DNA of 64,000 nt from Furcasterigmium furcatum (GCA_001599815.1 BCIA01000002.1:3197626-3261625); one strand, 5' to 3'; counted from the first letter of the stretch, positions 21,833 to 34,800 are shown. Program-made: numbers and translations. Notes: generated by a model not told the origin, from the letters alone.

Positions 21833-24800
21833 GATCTTTGGGATGATGGTTGGGGAGAGGATGGATGCGATGCGAGGAGAAAATCGGCGAGAGCTAGTCG
21901 AGAGTCGCTTCCGTCAGACTGCGCACTCGCCGCCGCTGGTGGTGCTTTCCTTCTCTCGGGCAGTGAGTGGAGTGGTGCGGGCAGAGAAGGCGGCGCCTCG
22001 CTGAACGCAACTGGAAGGGAAATTCCCCACGCTCGCGGCGCCTGCACCTTCACCGTGGTACCTGGTACAGGGCCCCGACCCTCTCCACCTCACTACAGTG
22101 GGCTCCCGGGAGGCATGTCGCATCGACGGAACTCGACCTGAAAGCTGACTGGTTCGGTGGGGTGCTGTCGCTGCAAGGGTACGCCCTCCCACCTCGGTCC
22201 TGGCGAGGGGTCTCAAGTCCCGGGTACTTCTCCCAGCCAACCCTGCCTGTTTACGGCGAAGCCCACTCGCTCACTTGCATTTCACTGACTTGTGTCGCAG
22301 GCAAAAGCCACCGCCGTTGACTTGACTCGACCAGCGCCTTGGATCCTTCGATGCTTCATCTAGCCCACTCAGTGCTGGTTGCAGTTCTCGGGCGACAGGC
22401 CATTAAGCTCCGGCTGCTGCTGCTAAGGAGAGTGGAGGGGACGTGGATGGAGTTAGGTCGGACGCGCACCAGGACGGACATGATGGCGACGATCTCCTGT
22501 CGACGTCTTGCATGGGTCAGATCTCGCTCAGGTCGTCAGCTGTGGGTTATTTTCTCCCGCCCGTCAGGCGACGTGGTGCCGAATCGATCCATGTGCCCCC
22601 ACGACTGTCTCGCTTCTCCAACTCACAAGACGTGAGGAGCATGCACGGCCATTCCTCCCGAGAAACGGCTCTTGTTTCTGTATGCCTCGGATGGGAAGTT
22701 GCCAGAATCTGCCTGTTGTCTCCCCATCACCAAATCGAAGCTGTCAGCAGAACAGTGACCGCCTTCGGGACGCTAAGACGCAGCAGCGCTACCTAGGTAT
22801 GGTACTCCTAGTGCTGAGTGGGCCAGCGGCGTTATTGAAAAAGCCCGCCAACCGCGGAACAAACGCCGGCAGGCGAGGTACCTCGAGATGGCTGGCTATT
22901 CGACGGCTATTCGAGACCGGAAGGGAGATGGCCATCTGCGAAACAAATCACAATACATATGTAGCGCTGCGTGCCCGGCAACTCTGGCAGAGCTGTAGGG
23001 GCCAGGACAGGATCGCCTTGGAGGTTGCCACGAAGGGTCGGGTCCGTGATATTTGGTTCCGTTAGGTGGGGTGGTGAAATGGGGTCGTCCCAGGCATTGA
23101 CCTTGGACGGTGACGTCGGTGTGGATGTTCGATCTTCCAGGTTACACCACTTCCATGATGGCCACCCTCGTCGGTGGACAATAGTCCGGAGAGACCACGG
23201 CTGACCCAACAACATGATTATGAAAAGAGCTGTTTCTTCTCGTCGACATCACATCAGGGGGAGAGGGGGAGAGCCCCCGGTCTGGCGAGTGCTTGGCTTC
23301 AGCGTACAAAGTTTACGCGCTTCATCATGAGTCGTTCAGCAACCCTATGGGAAAGCAGCGGGCGCCGCCCAGTGGCAAAACGATCCAGCCAGGAGCCGCA
23401 GTTCGGACTATCTGTCAACTGTGTACCAAGCCAAGTGTTCGACTCTTCAGTTCCCCAGATGGATGCCAAATGCCCAACAAGCCCCTGCTGGTGATCTGCG
23501 CGACTGTTGATTTCAAGAGAGACGGCCAGGAGACGATGAGCGAGGACGCCAAGACGGCGACTGTGGCTGCGGAACAAGGCAACGAGGGTCTCTGAGAGGA
23601 CCAAACAAGCATGCCGAACGTTTCAAGCAAAGCCGGCGGGCTCGAGGCAACGGCCGGCCACCTCATCTCGAGATCACCCAGGCACATCGACGACTCTGTG
23701 CCGGCCTGGCATGGCATGCAGGGCCATTTGTCAGGCTGATGACAGGCACGATTTACCCTCTCAGAGGTCGTCCGTCTGTGATAATTTACCGGCTGGCGGT
23801 GGTGCTGCGACCACTTTTAGACCAGCGGGGGAAGTTCAGTTCGTCCGCCCGACAGCATGGATGGGTCCCCCGGTCCCGAGGAGGGTCCCTTCATCGAGCG
23901 CAGTCCAATGGCTTTTCGGAAGGCCAACAGGGGAAGCAAGCTCTGCGGGGCCACCTAAACCGCGGCAAACGGGGCACCCCAGCCACGCGGCGTCTCACTA
24001 AGTACTGGGTACTTGCCAGCCAACAGCTACCGTTGGTAGCTCATGAAGCATTGCTCGCTCCGAATTCAGGGTCCTCAACTTTTTGCCGGGTTACGCCCAT
24101 GACTTCCTGCCCGTCGGAAGCAAGCAACCTCGCTCGGCGTGCCTCGACGGCGCATATGCGAGAGACGAGCTGCATCTCAGTACGAGGTATTCCCTGGTAG
24201 CCGCACACCGCTACTATAGATCATCCGCCATACGCCTCTCCAGTGGACTCTTGTCGGCATCCATGGCCATCGACGGCGCTGGCTGAAGAACCTCGGTCAT
24301 CAATAGTCCAGCACCTGAAGCCATTCAGACTCGAGAGGGACGGCTCCAGTGGTAGTCTCAGATACATGGCAGGAGAGGCAGGGATCCCAGTAGTACGTGC
24401 ATGGATGGCGCCAGGTTCGATGGACCCCCACATGGCCCCACAGTCGCACAGGGGTCACCGCGTGCCCCTCGCTCAAGCTTGACGCACTGCGCAGAGTGCT
24501 CCAACTGGGCAAACCCGCGCGACTTTGCTTCATCCCACTCTGTGCCGTCCCCCCCTTCAACCTCACCGCGTACAGCGTACTCACAAGCTCACTGGCATCC
24601 AGCCAGCCAGACCTCCTTCACGAACGGCTACAGGCGGGCATGCATGCGGCGCCGGGATCATGCAACAGCTCCCCGCACAGCGCAGACTGGGCAATCGGAG
24701 GCACCACCCCGAGCCTGAGTCCGTCCCTACTCGCTCTCGCCCGCGCCCTCTCTCACCCGCGCGCGGCGGCCTCACCGACGACGGGTACTTCGAACTCCGA

Positions 24801-27800
24801 GTTGCCTCGCGAGAGAAATGCCGTCAAAGGCCTTGGCTCCTTGGAACCGTTGCTCTTAGCCTCGCATGATTCGGTTTCACCGTCACCACAAGTCTGCCCT
24901 CAACGCCCGCAACGAGGCTCTTTGTCCGCGACTCGCGAGTCAGCGATCGGAATTCCGTCCACTTTCTACCGTAGCGGCGCAGCCGCGTTCGGCACTCGGT
25001 TCTCTCCGTCCAGCCTGCAAGAGTCTGCTTCTCATCGCTGCCCTGGGCTGGCTGGGCGACACCAAGGGTGGTCCGAAATATCCCCCTGCTCATTGGACAG
25101 CAGGTTTTAACCTACTTGTACTGAGGTTCCATGGGCCTTGTCGCCGCCCTTGACTCTCTGCGATCCCATCGGGAGTCGTGACGTTCTTCAGGGACTTTGC
25201 ACCCGCAGACTCGGTCCAGACCATCTGCCTGCAACGTACGAGGATGCGCAGTTGCTTGGTATTGGTATGTATGAAAGGCCCAGACGGCTCACCATGACTC
25301 CATGAGCATCCCTACTCAGCGTGGTGCCGCATGTCTTTCTGCCGTCAGACCAGATTCATCTAACCCCAACAATGACAACTCGGCATGGAAGACCCAGCTT
25401 GACTCCTGCCCAAGGTGCAGGGGAGTTCCTAGCCTAAATTTGCCCACCGCAGCCACCACCGAGGAGGATCCTGGGCACGGCTCGGAGCAGAATGAAGCTC
25501 CAGCCAGAATCGCTTGCTGGCTCACGGCGGGTACATACGCTGTAGAAGCACTTGACAGCCGCTGGGAATGGCTTGATCCCATCGCCTTGCCAACCGCCTC
25601 CGCGACTCAGGTAATCCCTCTGCCCACGAGATCACTGACTTACTTCGTGCTCGGCCTGGCGCTACTCGAATCTCTCGAATCGATTGCTACTTATGCAAGG
25701 TCGAGTGAGGCTCGGTCGACCCGCTCATCTTCCACACCACCCCTCGGCCTGGCGGAATATGCGGCCGTTCTAGAATTCTAGCTAGAATTCAAGATCTCAA
25801 TAGCTCCCGAAATGATGGGTCGCCGCTTCATTGTTCTGCCAGCGCTCACATGCCAGAGACCGATCGCCCCCGAACAGTCCGGCCAGCCTGCGTCCCCGCA
25901 TCAAAACGCCGTTCGCGGCCACGCTGTCTCGCTGGATACTTACTTTTGCGGCCTCGGATCCGACGAGAGTCGCGCGGTTTGTTGGCTCCCTTGTCGGCCG
26001 CCGCCATGCAGCACTACTTGTAATGCGCGCGAATAAATCACTCCGATGTCGCGCTATGGATTTTGGATACGCCGAGCGAAAGGCCGCGATACTGAGATAA
26101 CATGGCTCTGAATGATGACCAAACCAAATGTTGGTCACCATCGGAGTTGGGGAGATAACAGTCTCGGGTGAATGGCTGGTCTGTATCCACTGGGGAGTCG
26201 GCGAGTTCCCTATTTCTCCCGGCGGGAGAGATAGCAAACAACACCGCTACCACTCGTGCTATGTATGTCGATGGGTCGCGAGGCCTGGCATACACCAACC
26301 CTGCCATTGATCGAGAATCAGGGCACAGAATTCTGGCTGAGAAGGTGGTTGGCCAGGCCGAACCAGGTGGGCGAGCAACTAAACGGGTGTCGAGGCCGGC
26401 TGGGCCTGGAGCCCTTGACTGATGTGAGACCCTGGGCATATCTTGCGCACCTACATACGACTTGCACAGATCGGTTCCGGCCGACCTCAGGTCCTTGCTC
26501 TAATCTCTTCGAGTGGTTGGATGGCTTGGAGGTGCGTCCTGCGTGGGGGTTCGATGCAACCTCGCAGACGCCTCCTTGGCTTGTCATGCGACACGAACGG
26601 GACGAAGCTGGCGGTCCTTTCGAGGTGCAGCTCCATCGTCGATGACTGAAGATGTTGCCTCGTCAAGGCCCGATCGCGATCCAGGCCATCTCGGTGTGAT
26701 TCGGTGAGAGTCGGCGTGTCCTTGTCCCCCGGCAACCGTCCAGGATGGTGTTGTGTTGTCTTGCTGCACTGCCGTCGACTTCGGATGTCGCCTTCATGAT
26801 GTGCGTCTTCGTCGGACAAGTCGCCCGGTGTCGTCCGCAAGGCAGGCTGTCGGTAGTCTTAGGGGACGAATATCGATCCATGGTTCGGGGGAGCCCAGTG
26901 CTTTATACTTGGAGGCGTGTCTGCCACAACACAAGGAGAATGAATGTCTTGCATGTTATCTCCTGCCACGCCACGTTCTACTAGGATCATCATTCCAAAG
27001 GGGCAAGTCAGCCCGTTTTCATCATTCTTCTCTCAGGCGCGCAATGGCATCCCGCAGATCTGACTGGTCGCAGTCGAGAGATACCCGACATACACAGTTG
27101 ATGCTGCTGTTATCTCCCCTATCATCCCACCACAGAGATACGGAGGCGTCCGCCGAAACCTTCTGAGCGCAGATGATAGATAGCCCAACGCCGTGACGCC
27201 GTCGATGAAGAGGCCTTGAATTCAACCGCCGAGGCGACTTACTTATCTTTCCCTGCGCGACCTGCTCAAATGGGAAGGGATGGATGATCCCCTGTCCTCG
27301 GTATCTACCCGCGAACGATGCGATGCAAGGGTCCATCCATCTTCTCCTCGATCCCCAGGCGGGCGCTCGGGGGCTCGCGTGATCATGCAGGGTTTGACGT
27401 TTTTGCTTTTCTGCCGCGGTGAATCGTGCTGCTATCTCTGGTCTCTGGGGACGTCTGGGGAAGATTGTCTTGGCTTATCTTGTCGAGCGGTGCGGAGGGG
27501 ATGGCGTCTTATCTCTGGTCTATTCGCAGATCTTGCGTGCGTGTTCTCTGGGAGGGTATGTAAGCGCGTGCATTCCCGCCTAGTCTTCTTGTTCTGTTTC
27601 TCAGGATGCCCTCTGCCCGACCTGCCTCCCGGTCGTCCAATGCTGCCACCCGGCGGTCTCTGCTCCGATCCGAAGGAGCCACCGAGCCCCGAATCCCACG
27701 ATACAATGGCCGCCTGCCATGCTGTACTCCGACAGATGGGCTCCAGGCCCAAGTGGTGCCGAAGGATTCGGTGACCGGACTCCGTCGTCGAGCCCGAGAA

Positions 27801-28137
27801 AGAATATATACCTGTTGCTATACCGAAGATCAAAAGATGGAGAAAGAGGACTGAAGCATTCACCTATATACAACCTGGGTCTCGGTCTCGTGGCCTTCAC
27901 CGCCTCCAGATATGGCACTGCCCATGATGGTGGCTGCTGAGGGAATACCGAGACCGCAATGTGCCTCGGGGCAGATAAAGAGACTCCGAGTCTGGAGTGT
28001 TACCTTTCTGGCAGGGCACGAGACTTACACCAGCCGAAGAGACATGGATACTTCACAGTTGCGATATATCGAGGCAGATTCATCACTCCATTCTCAAGCC
28101 CAGGTCAGGTCCTACGGATGTTCATCTACTAATCTGT
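21833..28137. other. 6.3 kb region without a recognisable gene (areA upstream)
   Basis: It lies upstream of areA and downstream of the hydrolase gene. The short frames here have no domains, and I could not join them into spliced products. areA-type genes often have long leaders, so the right part of the areA transcript may extend into it. Features seen are a cluster of GATA sites (27110-27514) and several GGTACC/ACCTAGG-type motifs near 22060 and 22790. No transposon coding sequence is visible. Confidence 0.5.
27110..27514. promoter_or_regulatory. Cluster of GATA-factor (HGATAR) sites
   Basis: HGATAR sites on either strand start at 27110, 27174, 27178, 27243, 27432, 27475 and 27509. That is seven in about 400 bp, against roughly one expected by chance at equal base frequencies. 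Further sites occur at 26095, 26153, 26229 and 27974. These match the binding consensus of AreA-type GATA factors. Confidence 0.4.
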
Positions 28138-29445
28138 TCAGATCTGTTGACCCGAATACCCGACAAGCCCTCTCTTTCTCCCCGAGCCCGAGAACTGGAC
28201 GTTTTCGTTTCCAACTACTCCCGTCGCGACGTTGCCGATGCCGGCCACTTGCCCGTTGCCGCCCGGCTGCATGACCGCAGCATAGCTATCCGCCATCAAC
28301 TGCACGCCGCTCACGAACCCCTGCTCATCGAAAGCGCAATGATCACCGTTCGGCGTGCCATCCACCGTCTGCAGGGCGTTCACCTGGTCCTCCGCCAGCC
28401 CCTGGCCCTGAACAACCTCCTCATACGCCCTCACGGCCTGCGGGATCGCAGGCTGCAGCAGCGCCAGCTCGTTCTGTGTCGTCTGGTAGTGCACCCTCGT
28501 CCCGGCCAGGGCAGCAGCGCTGGCGTTCGTCACGGCGACCTGCGGCTCCATGGCGGCGCAGTTGAGGAGGACGCCCGTTCCCGGCCCGAAGGCGTCCATG
28601 TGCGCGGGCATCATGAAGCCGGAGAGGAGCAGCGCGCCGCCCGAGACGCCGGTGAACCACACTACGCCCCCGCGGAGTCAGTAAATGCCCTTTGTGGAAG
28701 TGTGAGGGGCTACTCATCGTGTCTGAGGAGCAGAGACATGTCGCAGGACTCCAGAAACAGCCAGAATAGGGGGAAATGAACTCCGGGATAACGTACCGTC
28801 CGAGGCGTTGAACGACATGACCTGCCCGAGGGTCTGGGTGACGAGGTCGGCGACGGCAGCGGCGTGGGCTTCGCCGTCGGCGCGGTTGAGACCCTGGCCG
28901 CCGCCCCAGAAGAGGTTCTCGTTCGGGGCGAGGACGGCGACGCCCGCGAGGTTGCCGTCGGCGGAGACGCCTTGGTTCGGGAAGTCGAAGAAGGACTGGC
29001 CGCCGTCGCCGTGGAGGAGGACGTTGAGGCCCAGGGTGCCGGGGGTATTCGGCTGGGCGGCCGCGCCGGGGATGGGGTTTTCGGTGTTGACGGGGCTGTC
29101 GGCGACGAACTGGTCGGCCGGGCCGGAGACTCTGAAGCGGATGGGGAGGCCACTGGGGGATATTAGCCGGATGTTGCAATGACGACGGCAGGGGAAGGGG
29201 CTATTCTAAGGCAGGCCCCTGAGGACGGCTAGGAGAACTCACTTGACATCGGTCGTCATGTCGAGGATGGTCGAGCCGTCCGTGGCCTGTGTGATACCCT
29301 GGGGTTGTTGTGCTGCCCGGTCTTGTGCGGTGCCACCTCCGCCCCTATTCCCGCCCCTATTCCTCTGAGGCTCCGGGCTCGGCGCCGCCTGCGCGAGCAG
29401 CGAGAGCAACGCCACTGCTACAACTGGTGAGTACATCGTCTTCAT
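28138..29445 (-). CDS. Secreted alpha/beta-hydrolase-like protein
   Basis: A protein of 360 residues. Exons are 29445-29243, 29152-28797 and 28661-28138. The start is the ATG at 29445, which opens a signal peptide (MKTMYSPVVAVALLSLLAQA). An Arg/Gly-rich linker follows (RNRGGNRGGGG), then a fold with LLHGDGG (oxyanion-type HG motif) and GVSGG around S193, the expected nucleophile elbow. The catalytic acid and His cannot be fixed by eye. A second conserved block holds NGDHCAFDEQGF. Related fungal proteins are often labelled uncharacterised or, misleadingly, cyclin-like F-box; I see no F-box. It probably acts outside the cell on an ester or similar substrate, unknown. Intron 2 contains the introner-like block and sits six codons before the nucleophile Ser. 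A TATTTAAG element lies about 80 bp upstream of the ATG. Confidence 0.78.
28662..28796 (-). repeat. Introner-like intron, copy B (intron 2 of the hydrolase gene)
   Basis: A 135-nt intron with GTACGT donor, TACTGAC branch and CGTAG acceptor. Its core (28709-28773) matches the core of the intron at 229-333 at about 56 of 66 aligned positions, including a run of 15 or more identical bases ending GATGAGTAGC. The hairpin arms persist but pair less well (9 of 12). The outer parts next to each splice site differ between the copies. Confidence 0.7.
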
Positions 29446-29868
29446 CTTGCTTGCTGAGTGATACAGGAAAATGCCAATACGACGAGGGAACATTGGCGTC
29501 AGCCGATGTGGACATGGCCGTCTTAAATATCGAGCCAAAACGCACGCACGCATTGGGCTTCTTTTCGGGGATGGGATGAAATGTGAGACGGTCTCGCTGG
29601 AGGCTACGCTGCCAGTCGGCATCGTGAGGCCGGTCAGAGCCTGAGGTCCTGCGAAACGAGCGTTGTTCGGGGTCGTTTCGGACGAAACCGACGTGGGCAC
29701 ATCCCCGGATGAAGCAGCATGGTCTGATCGCAGTCTGCGCACAGAGGTACCAGAAATAAGCGTATTCAGACTCACATTGCTCGAATGAATGCTATTCCTA
29801 TGCCGCGTGAAATTGAAGAGGGCAGTTGTCCAAAATGTACATGGGTCGCTCGCTATGAGGCAGCACTA
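29446..29868. other. Intergenic region: hydrolase promoter and ligase 3' flank
   Basis: About 420 bp, holding the hydrolase promoter (a TATTTAAG element on the minus strand at 29522-29529) and the 3' end of the upstream co-directional gene. No gene is seen. Confidence 0.5.
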
Positions 29869-31814
29869 CTACAGCTTCGCGCCCTTCGCCTTCCGGTCTG
29901 CCTTCTCCTTGTCCCTCAGTAGCCTGCGCAGGATCTTGCCGCTCGGGCTCTTGGGGATGATCTCGATGAACTCGACGCCGCCCTTGAGCCACTTGTGCCG
30001 CGCCTTGTGGTCCTCGACGTGCTTGCAGATGGCCCGGACGAGCTCGTCGTCGGACTTGCCGCCAGTTTCCTTCGCCTTGACGACATAGGCCTTGGGGACC
30101 TCGCCGGCGCTGTCGTCGGGGACCTGGATAACGGCGCAATCGGAGACGTAGGGGCTTGTCAGCAGGTGTGCCTCGAGCTCAGCGGGGGCGACTTGGTGGC
30201 CCTGCAGAAGCGTTAGTGATTTGGACGGCAAGCCTCGAGAGAATCGGAATAACATGCCTTGACCTTGATCAACTCCTTGATTCTGTCGACGATGACGAGG
30301 TGCTCATTGCCCGCGGCGGACTTGCGAATCATGGCCTCGTCGCCGGTTCGGAGCCATCGGCCGTCATCATGATGAACGAAGGTCTCAGCACTGGCCTTGA
30401 CGTTGTTGAGATAGCCGAGCACAACAGACGGCGACTGGAGGTAGAGCTCGCCGGGCTTGCCATATTCGGTGATTTCCTCTCCGCTCTCGACGTTGATGAT
30501 CTTGGCCCTGCATGCGGGAACGATGGAGCCGGAAGAACCCACGTCGATGTCCTCTTCGCTGGTTGTGCAGACACATGTGCACGACTCGGTCAGACCTTGG
30601 GACTGTCAGTGGCCGATCGAGTTTAATTTCATCGAGGGCACTCACCGTATGCCTGGCCCACGTGCCACTTGGGGTACAGCTGCTTGATCTCGCTGGCGGT
30701 CTCAGCGCCCAGCGGCGCGGCGCCAGTGATGAGAAAGCGGACAGAACTCAGGTCGTACTGCCTGCAGATGTCCTGGTTGCGGATGACTTGGATGATGATG
30801 GGAGGGACAACGTAGAGTTGGTTGATCTTGTGGTTTTGCACTGCGGCAAGGAAGGTCTTCATCTCAAACTTGGGCAAGACAACGACCGAGTCTCCCCTGT
30901 ACGTGTTGGTGTACGACACCACAACAAGGCCATAGATGTGGCTGAAAGGCAACAAGCCAAGAGATGCCTGTGTCTTGACGCCGAATCGCTTGCGCGCCAC
31001 AGAGTCATACGTGCTGTACTGCATGACATTCGATAGCACGTTATGGTGAGAGATCATCACAGCTTTCTGTCACAGATGGTCAGCCACCGCTCGCGGCATC
31101 AGCGATTCTTCCACATACCGGTAGTCCTGACGTGCCGCTTGAATAGCACAAGTACGCCACCTGTCGCTTGCCCTGGCCCTTGGACCATTTCAGCGGCTCA
31201 AGCTCGGGCAGCGCCTTGCCTTCCTCGATGAGCTCCTCTAGCGTCGTGAAGGGGACCTTCTTCGGGTCGCCGGGCATCGGGAGGATGAAGACGCGCTCAT
31301 TGGGGATGCCGACGGCCTTTGTGGCCTTGAGCGACGTCTCCAACAGAGGGACGCAGGTGAAGAGGGCCTTGGCGCCGGAGGAGCGAAGCTGGTGCTCGAG
31401 CTCGGGGGCGGAGTAGGCGGCACTGGCGGGGGTTACGACACCGGCGAGGCGGTGGATGGCATGGGTGAACGGGATGTAGTCGATCGTGTTCAGAGAGAAG
31501 AGTCCGACGACCTTATCCCACTCAGTGCCTTCGTTGGGTGCGAAGTCGAGCCTCTTGGCGATTGCTTTGGAGAGATGGCCGACGCGCTGCTTCACCTCGG
31601 AATATGAGAAGGTCTTGCCCGTGAGGCCACAGATGAACGGGTTTCTGGACTCTTTGAAGGGCAGCCGGGCGTACTTCTCCGTCAACATGAACTCATCAAG
31701 AGAGATGGAGTCGGGGATATCTGGCGAGAGAGGTCAGTGGCGTTCAGGGAGACGCTGTGAGAGCTTCTCACCGATGGGCAGCCCTGGAACCCATGACGGC
31801 GACGTGAAGACCAT
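29869..31814 (-). CDS. Peroxisomal 4-coumarate-CoA ligase-like acyl-CoA synthetase
   Basis: AMP-dependent enzyme of 578 residues that would activate a carboxylic acid (aromatic or fatty) to its CoA thioester via an acyl-adenylate. Exons are 31814-31772, 31720-31119, 31066-30646, 30595-30258 and 30201-29869. The ATP-binding motif SSGTSGLPK is at 208-216 and is restored across an intron. YGLTES is at 355-360, also across an intron. RTGDEA, VDRIKELIKVKGHQV (hinge region) and KSPSGKILRR (catalytic Lys loop) follow. The C-terminus is -AKL, a type 1 peroxisomal targeting signal. The fourth intron (30202-30257) begins GC rather than GT: AAG then GCATGT, ending TGCAG. Only this choice gives the conserved VKGHQVAPAE. 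The substrate cannot be predicted. Confidence 0.9.
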
Positions 31815-34800
31815 GGTCCTGGAGATACGGAGTCTTGATTGATTCGGGAGTGAGGATGTTGGTGAAGTATAGGGGTTGCCTCAAGTCTACGATAGGCAGA
31901 AGCACACCAATGGCAACCTCTGTCTCTCTGGCAGTCTGGCAGTTTATGAGAGGAATGAAGTCATGGGACTGAGGGGATCTCGAGTCGAGTCGACAGCCGG
32001 GGCTGTCCCGCTCGCATTTGCCGACCTAAGAGTCTTGGGAGGTGGAGGCTGGGGTCAATCTGAGCGCCGCGGGTCACACTCCTGGTATGGCGGCCTTCAT
32101 TGAGCCAGCCAATCCCCGCATTCTCCGCACTTCTCCACGCTGTTAGCTCCATCGCCACAGCGGGACCACCCTCACCTCGGTCTGAGATACCTCGGCCGCC
32201 AGGAACAGGCGTTGTCATCCGGCCATGTCATCCACTAGAATTTTGCTCCGCAAGTAAACTTTGCAAACCACGTTGTCGTCTTGACTCAAAACGCCACGAA
32301 CCGGAGCTTCGGTGACGACGGCGGGGACACCGGCGCCCTTCCGGTACAGAGCAAACGGCAATCCTGAGCCGGAGACGCCGCGATGCTGGCTCAAACTCAT
32401 CCGTCCAATGCCGCTTGTTCGGCTCGCCAGTCAGTAACGCCGAAGTGGATGACCTCCTTTCGGTGTTATGCTGAGCTGACTCGACGGAGCTTGTCAGTTG
32501 CATTCTGGGTCGCAGCAAGCATCGACTGGCACAAGCACTCAATCCATGGTTGCTTCACAGGGCCAAACAACTCCTCTATTCCCAGTCTCAACTTACACAC
32601 CATGCCTTCTCCATGATAAATACCTGACAACGCTCGCAGAGGCCGAGCACCCTCTCTCGCCCTCTATGTCTTCTCGATGCCAGCTTCTGGGGGCAGGGCC
32701 TGGGAGGATGGCATCGTTGCACCGTGTCAAACAAGTGTAACATCACGCCAACCTAGCCGTGCCCTCTTGGACGACTTCTCGTCTATTTGGATGTCTGCAG
32801 ACCGAAATCTGGATGGGCCGACGGCCCCTTTTCTTTCCGAGCTCCTGATTTCAGCATGACACAGCATAATTACCCTCACCATTGTTCCTCGTCTGGCCTC
32901 ATGCGTCGAACAACACAACAGTGAAGTATTAGAATCATGGAGACTAGGTAGTGTACTTCAGATCGCCAGTAAAAGTTCAAAGCGTCTCACACTTCTTACT
33001 CTTTTAACGCTCTCCATTCTCATCTTGCCACTCATCAAACTCCTGCTCGTTGTCCTATCCAAGTGTCATACGACCCCGGGCATCTCAAGCCCCCTCTCCT
33101 CCTCTCCGTTTCCCAAGGTGGGCGCTCTGGAAATTTGGCGATGTGAGAGATCACCTCGTAGGACTATCTAAACCGTGCAGCGACGTCCTCAAGCTCTCAA
33201 TGCCATACATTGGACGAGCGCGTCCTTGCCGTTCGGAATCCCTTACCTCTACTCTTCCTGGCCCGCCCGTCATACGCCGCGAATTCTTTCTCTCGATGAT
33301 TCGGTCGAGGATGTTCGAAACCGAGTCTAGCTTTGAGCACCCTTTCAGAGAACCAGCCTCACACGGGGCAGCGGGATGAGCCAAGAGCTTTTAGATCAGA
33401 ACCATACCAGCCATGGGGTTCTTCGCCTCCTTGCCACGTCGAGACTTTTCTGGCTGCGCTTTCACTCCCGATTTACAGTGGCACAAACAACACTTCCCCC
33501 TTCCTCTTTTCTGTTTGTGTTATTGCCCCGGGGGCATCTGTGACTTGGCAGTCGTTCTGGGTTGTCGTCTATCGCCACTGCTTCCTCACTCCTTTCTGTC
33601 CAAATGATCCGAATAGATTCCTATCACCCATGTAAATGGACTTGAGACTCCTTACAGTCAGAGATGACGTCCTCTATGGTAGATTCTAGACTATCAATTC
33701 ACAAGACCTGTCATTTCAGGGGAAGAACCCAGTGCGAAAGCCGTCCGGAACGGCTCTACTCGCACGGTCTATCTCATATAATCCCCTCGAGCTTGCCACC
33801 GTAGTTCACCAAGCAGCACTCCCCTCAACACGTTTTCTGCAATCATCTGTGCGGTATTTGAAGGTCTCCAGCATCACTTCACAGCACACCCAGGTGAGTC
33901 TTGAGCTCCCCCGCCGCTGAGAGAACACCGTCTCGGACAGCGGTCAGGGGTAATCATCATGGCATGGACCAGGGAAAGCACGACCTTGGTCCTTCCCCCT
34001 TCCATGACCCCCGATACGTCATTGTGGGCTCTGATATGGCCTTGGGTGCATCGTTCCTTCCACAGACATTCATGGATCGCAGAGTCATATACATTTCCCC
34101 CCGTCGTCTGGGCGGTTCTCCTCCTCTCCTCCTCTTGACATCCCAGAAGCACATCCTCTCCACGCTCTTCTGTCTTGTTTCACCGTGTCCATAACGGCCT
34201 GCTGACATTTATACCTTTCAGTCCATCATCCCACCGGGACTGTCTCAGGCACGACTCTGCCTGCGGAAGGTCCGACTCCACTGGCCGCATCTCGTTCTTT
34301 CGTTCTGCACTGAGACACCTCCAACATCTCGAGAAGACAACAGGGCCTTCGACGCCAGGTTCATATCACTTCACCTCCTCACAATACCATTCTCTGCTTC
34401 AAGTTAGCACGGGATCATCCTCCCGGGTGTGATTCAGCGTAAAGAAACGCCGAGGGCCCATCGCCCTGGTTCATCACCCCGTACCCATTCCTCTCCATCC
34501 GCCCTCCTTTTCTTTTCAAAAGGGCGTCTTCTCTGCCAAGACCGCAGCTTCATATCACAGCCTGACAAGAGATCATTCCTTGGCATCCCTTTGGAGTGCC
34601 TCATTCCCTGAAGACATACATCTACGTGGATCACGGGTCCATGCACAGGCAACATCGGAGATACCGGGTCCTGAAATCAGACCTCCTTTTCACCTCACCT
34701 ACCAGGAAATTGCCCAGGAATCAGCAGAATCCAGTTCCATTCGGAAGGAACGACATCGCCGCACGGACCAACTGAGTTCTTCATTAACAAGACAGGTCAT

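Noticed and set aside
24397..25110. 237-codon open frame in the areA upstream region
   Set aside because: The composition is Ser/Arg/His-rich random-looking sequence with no domain, and competing frames overlap it on both strands. I found no supporting splice structure.
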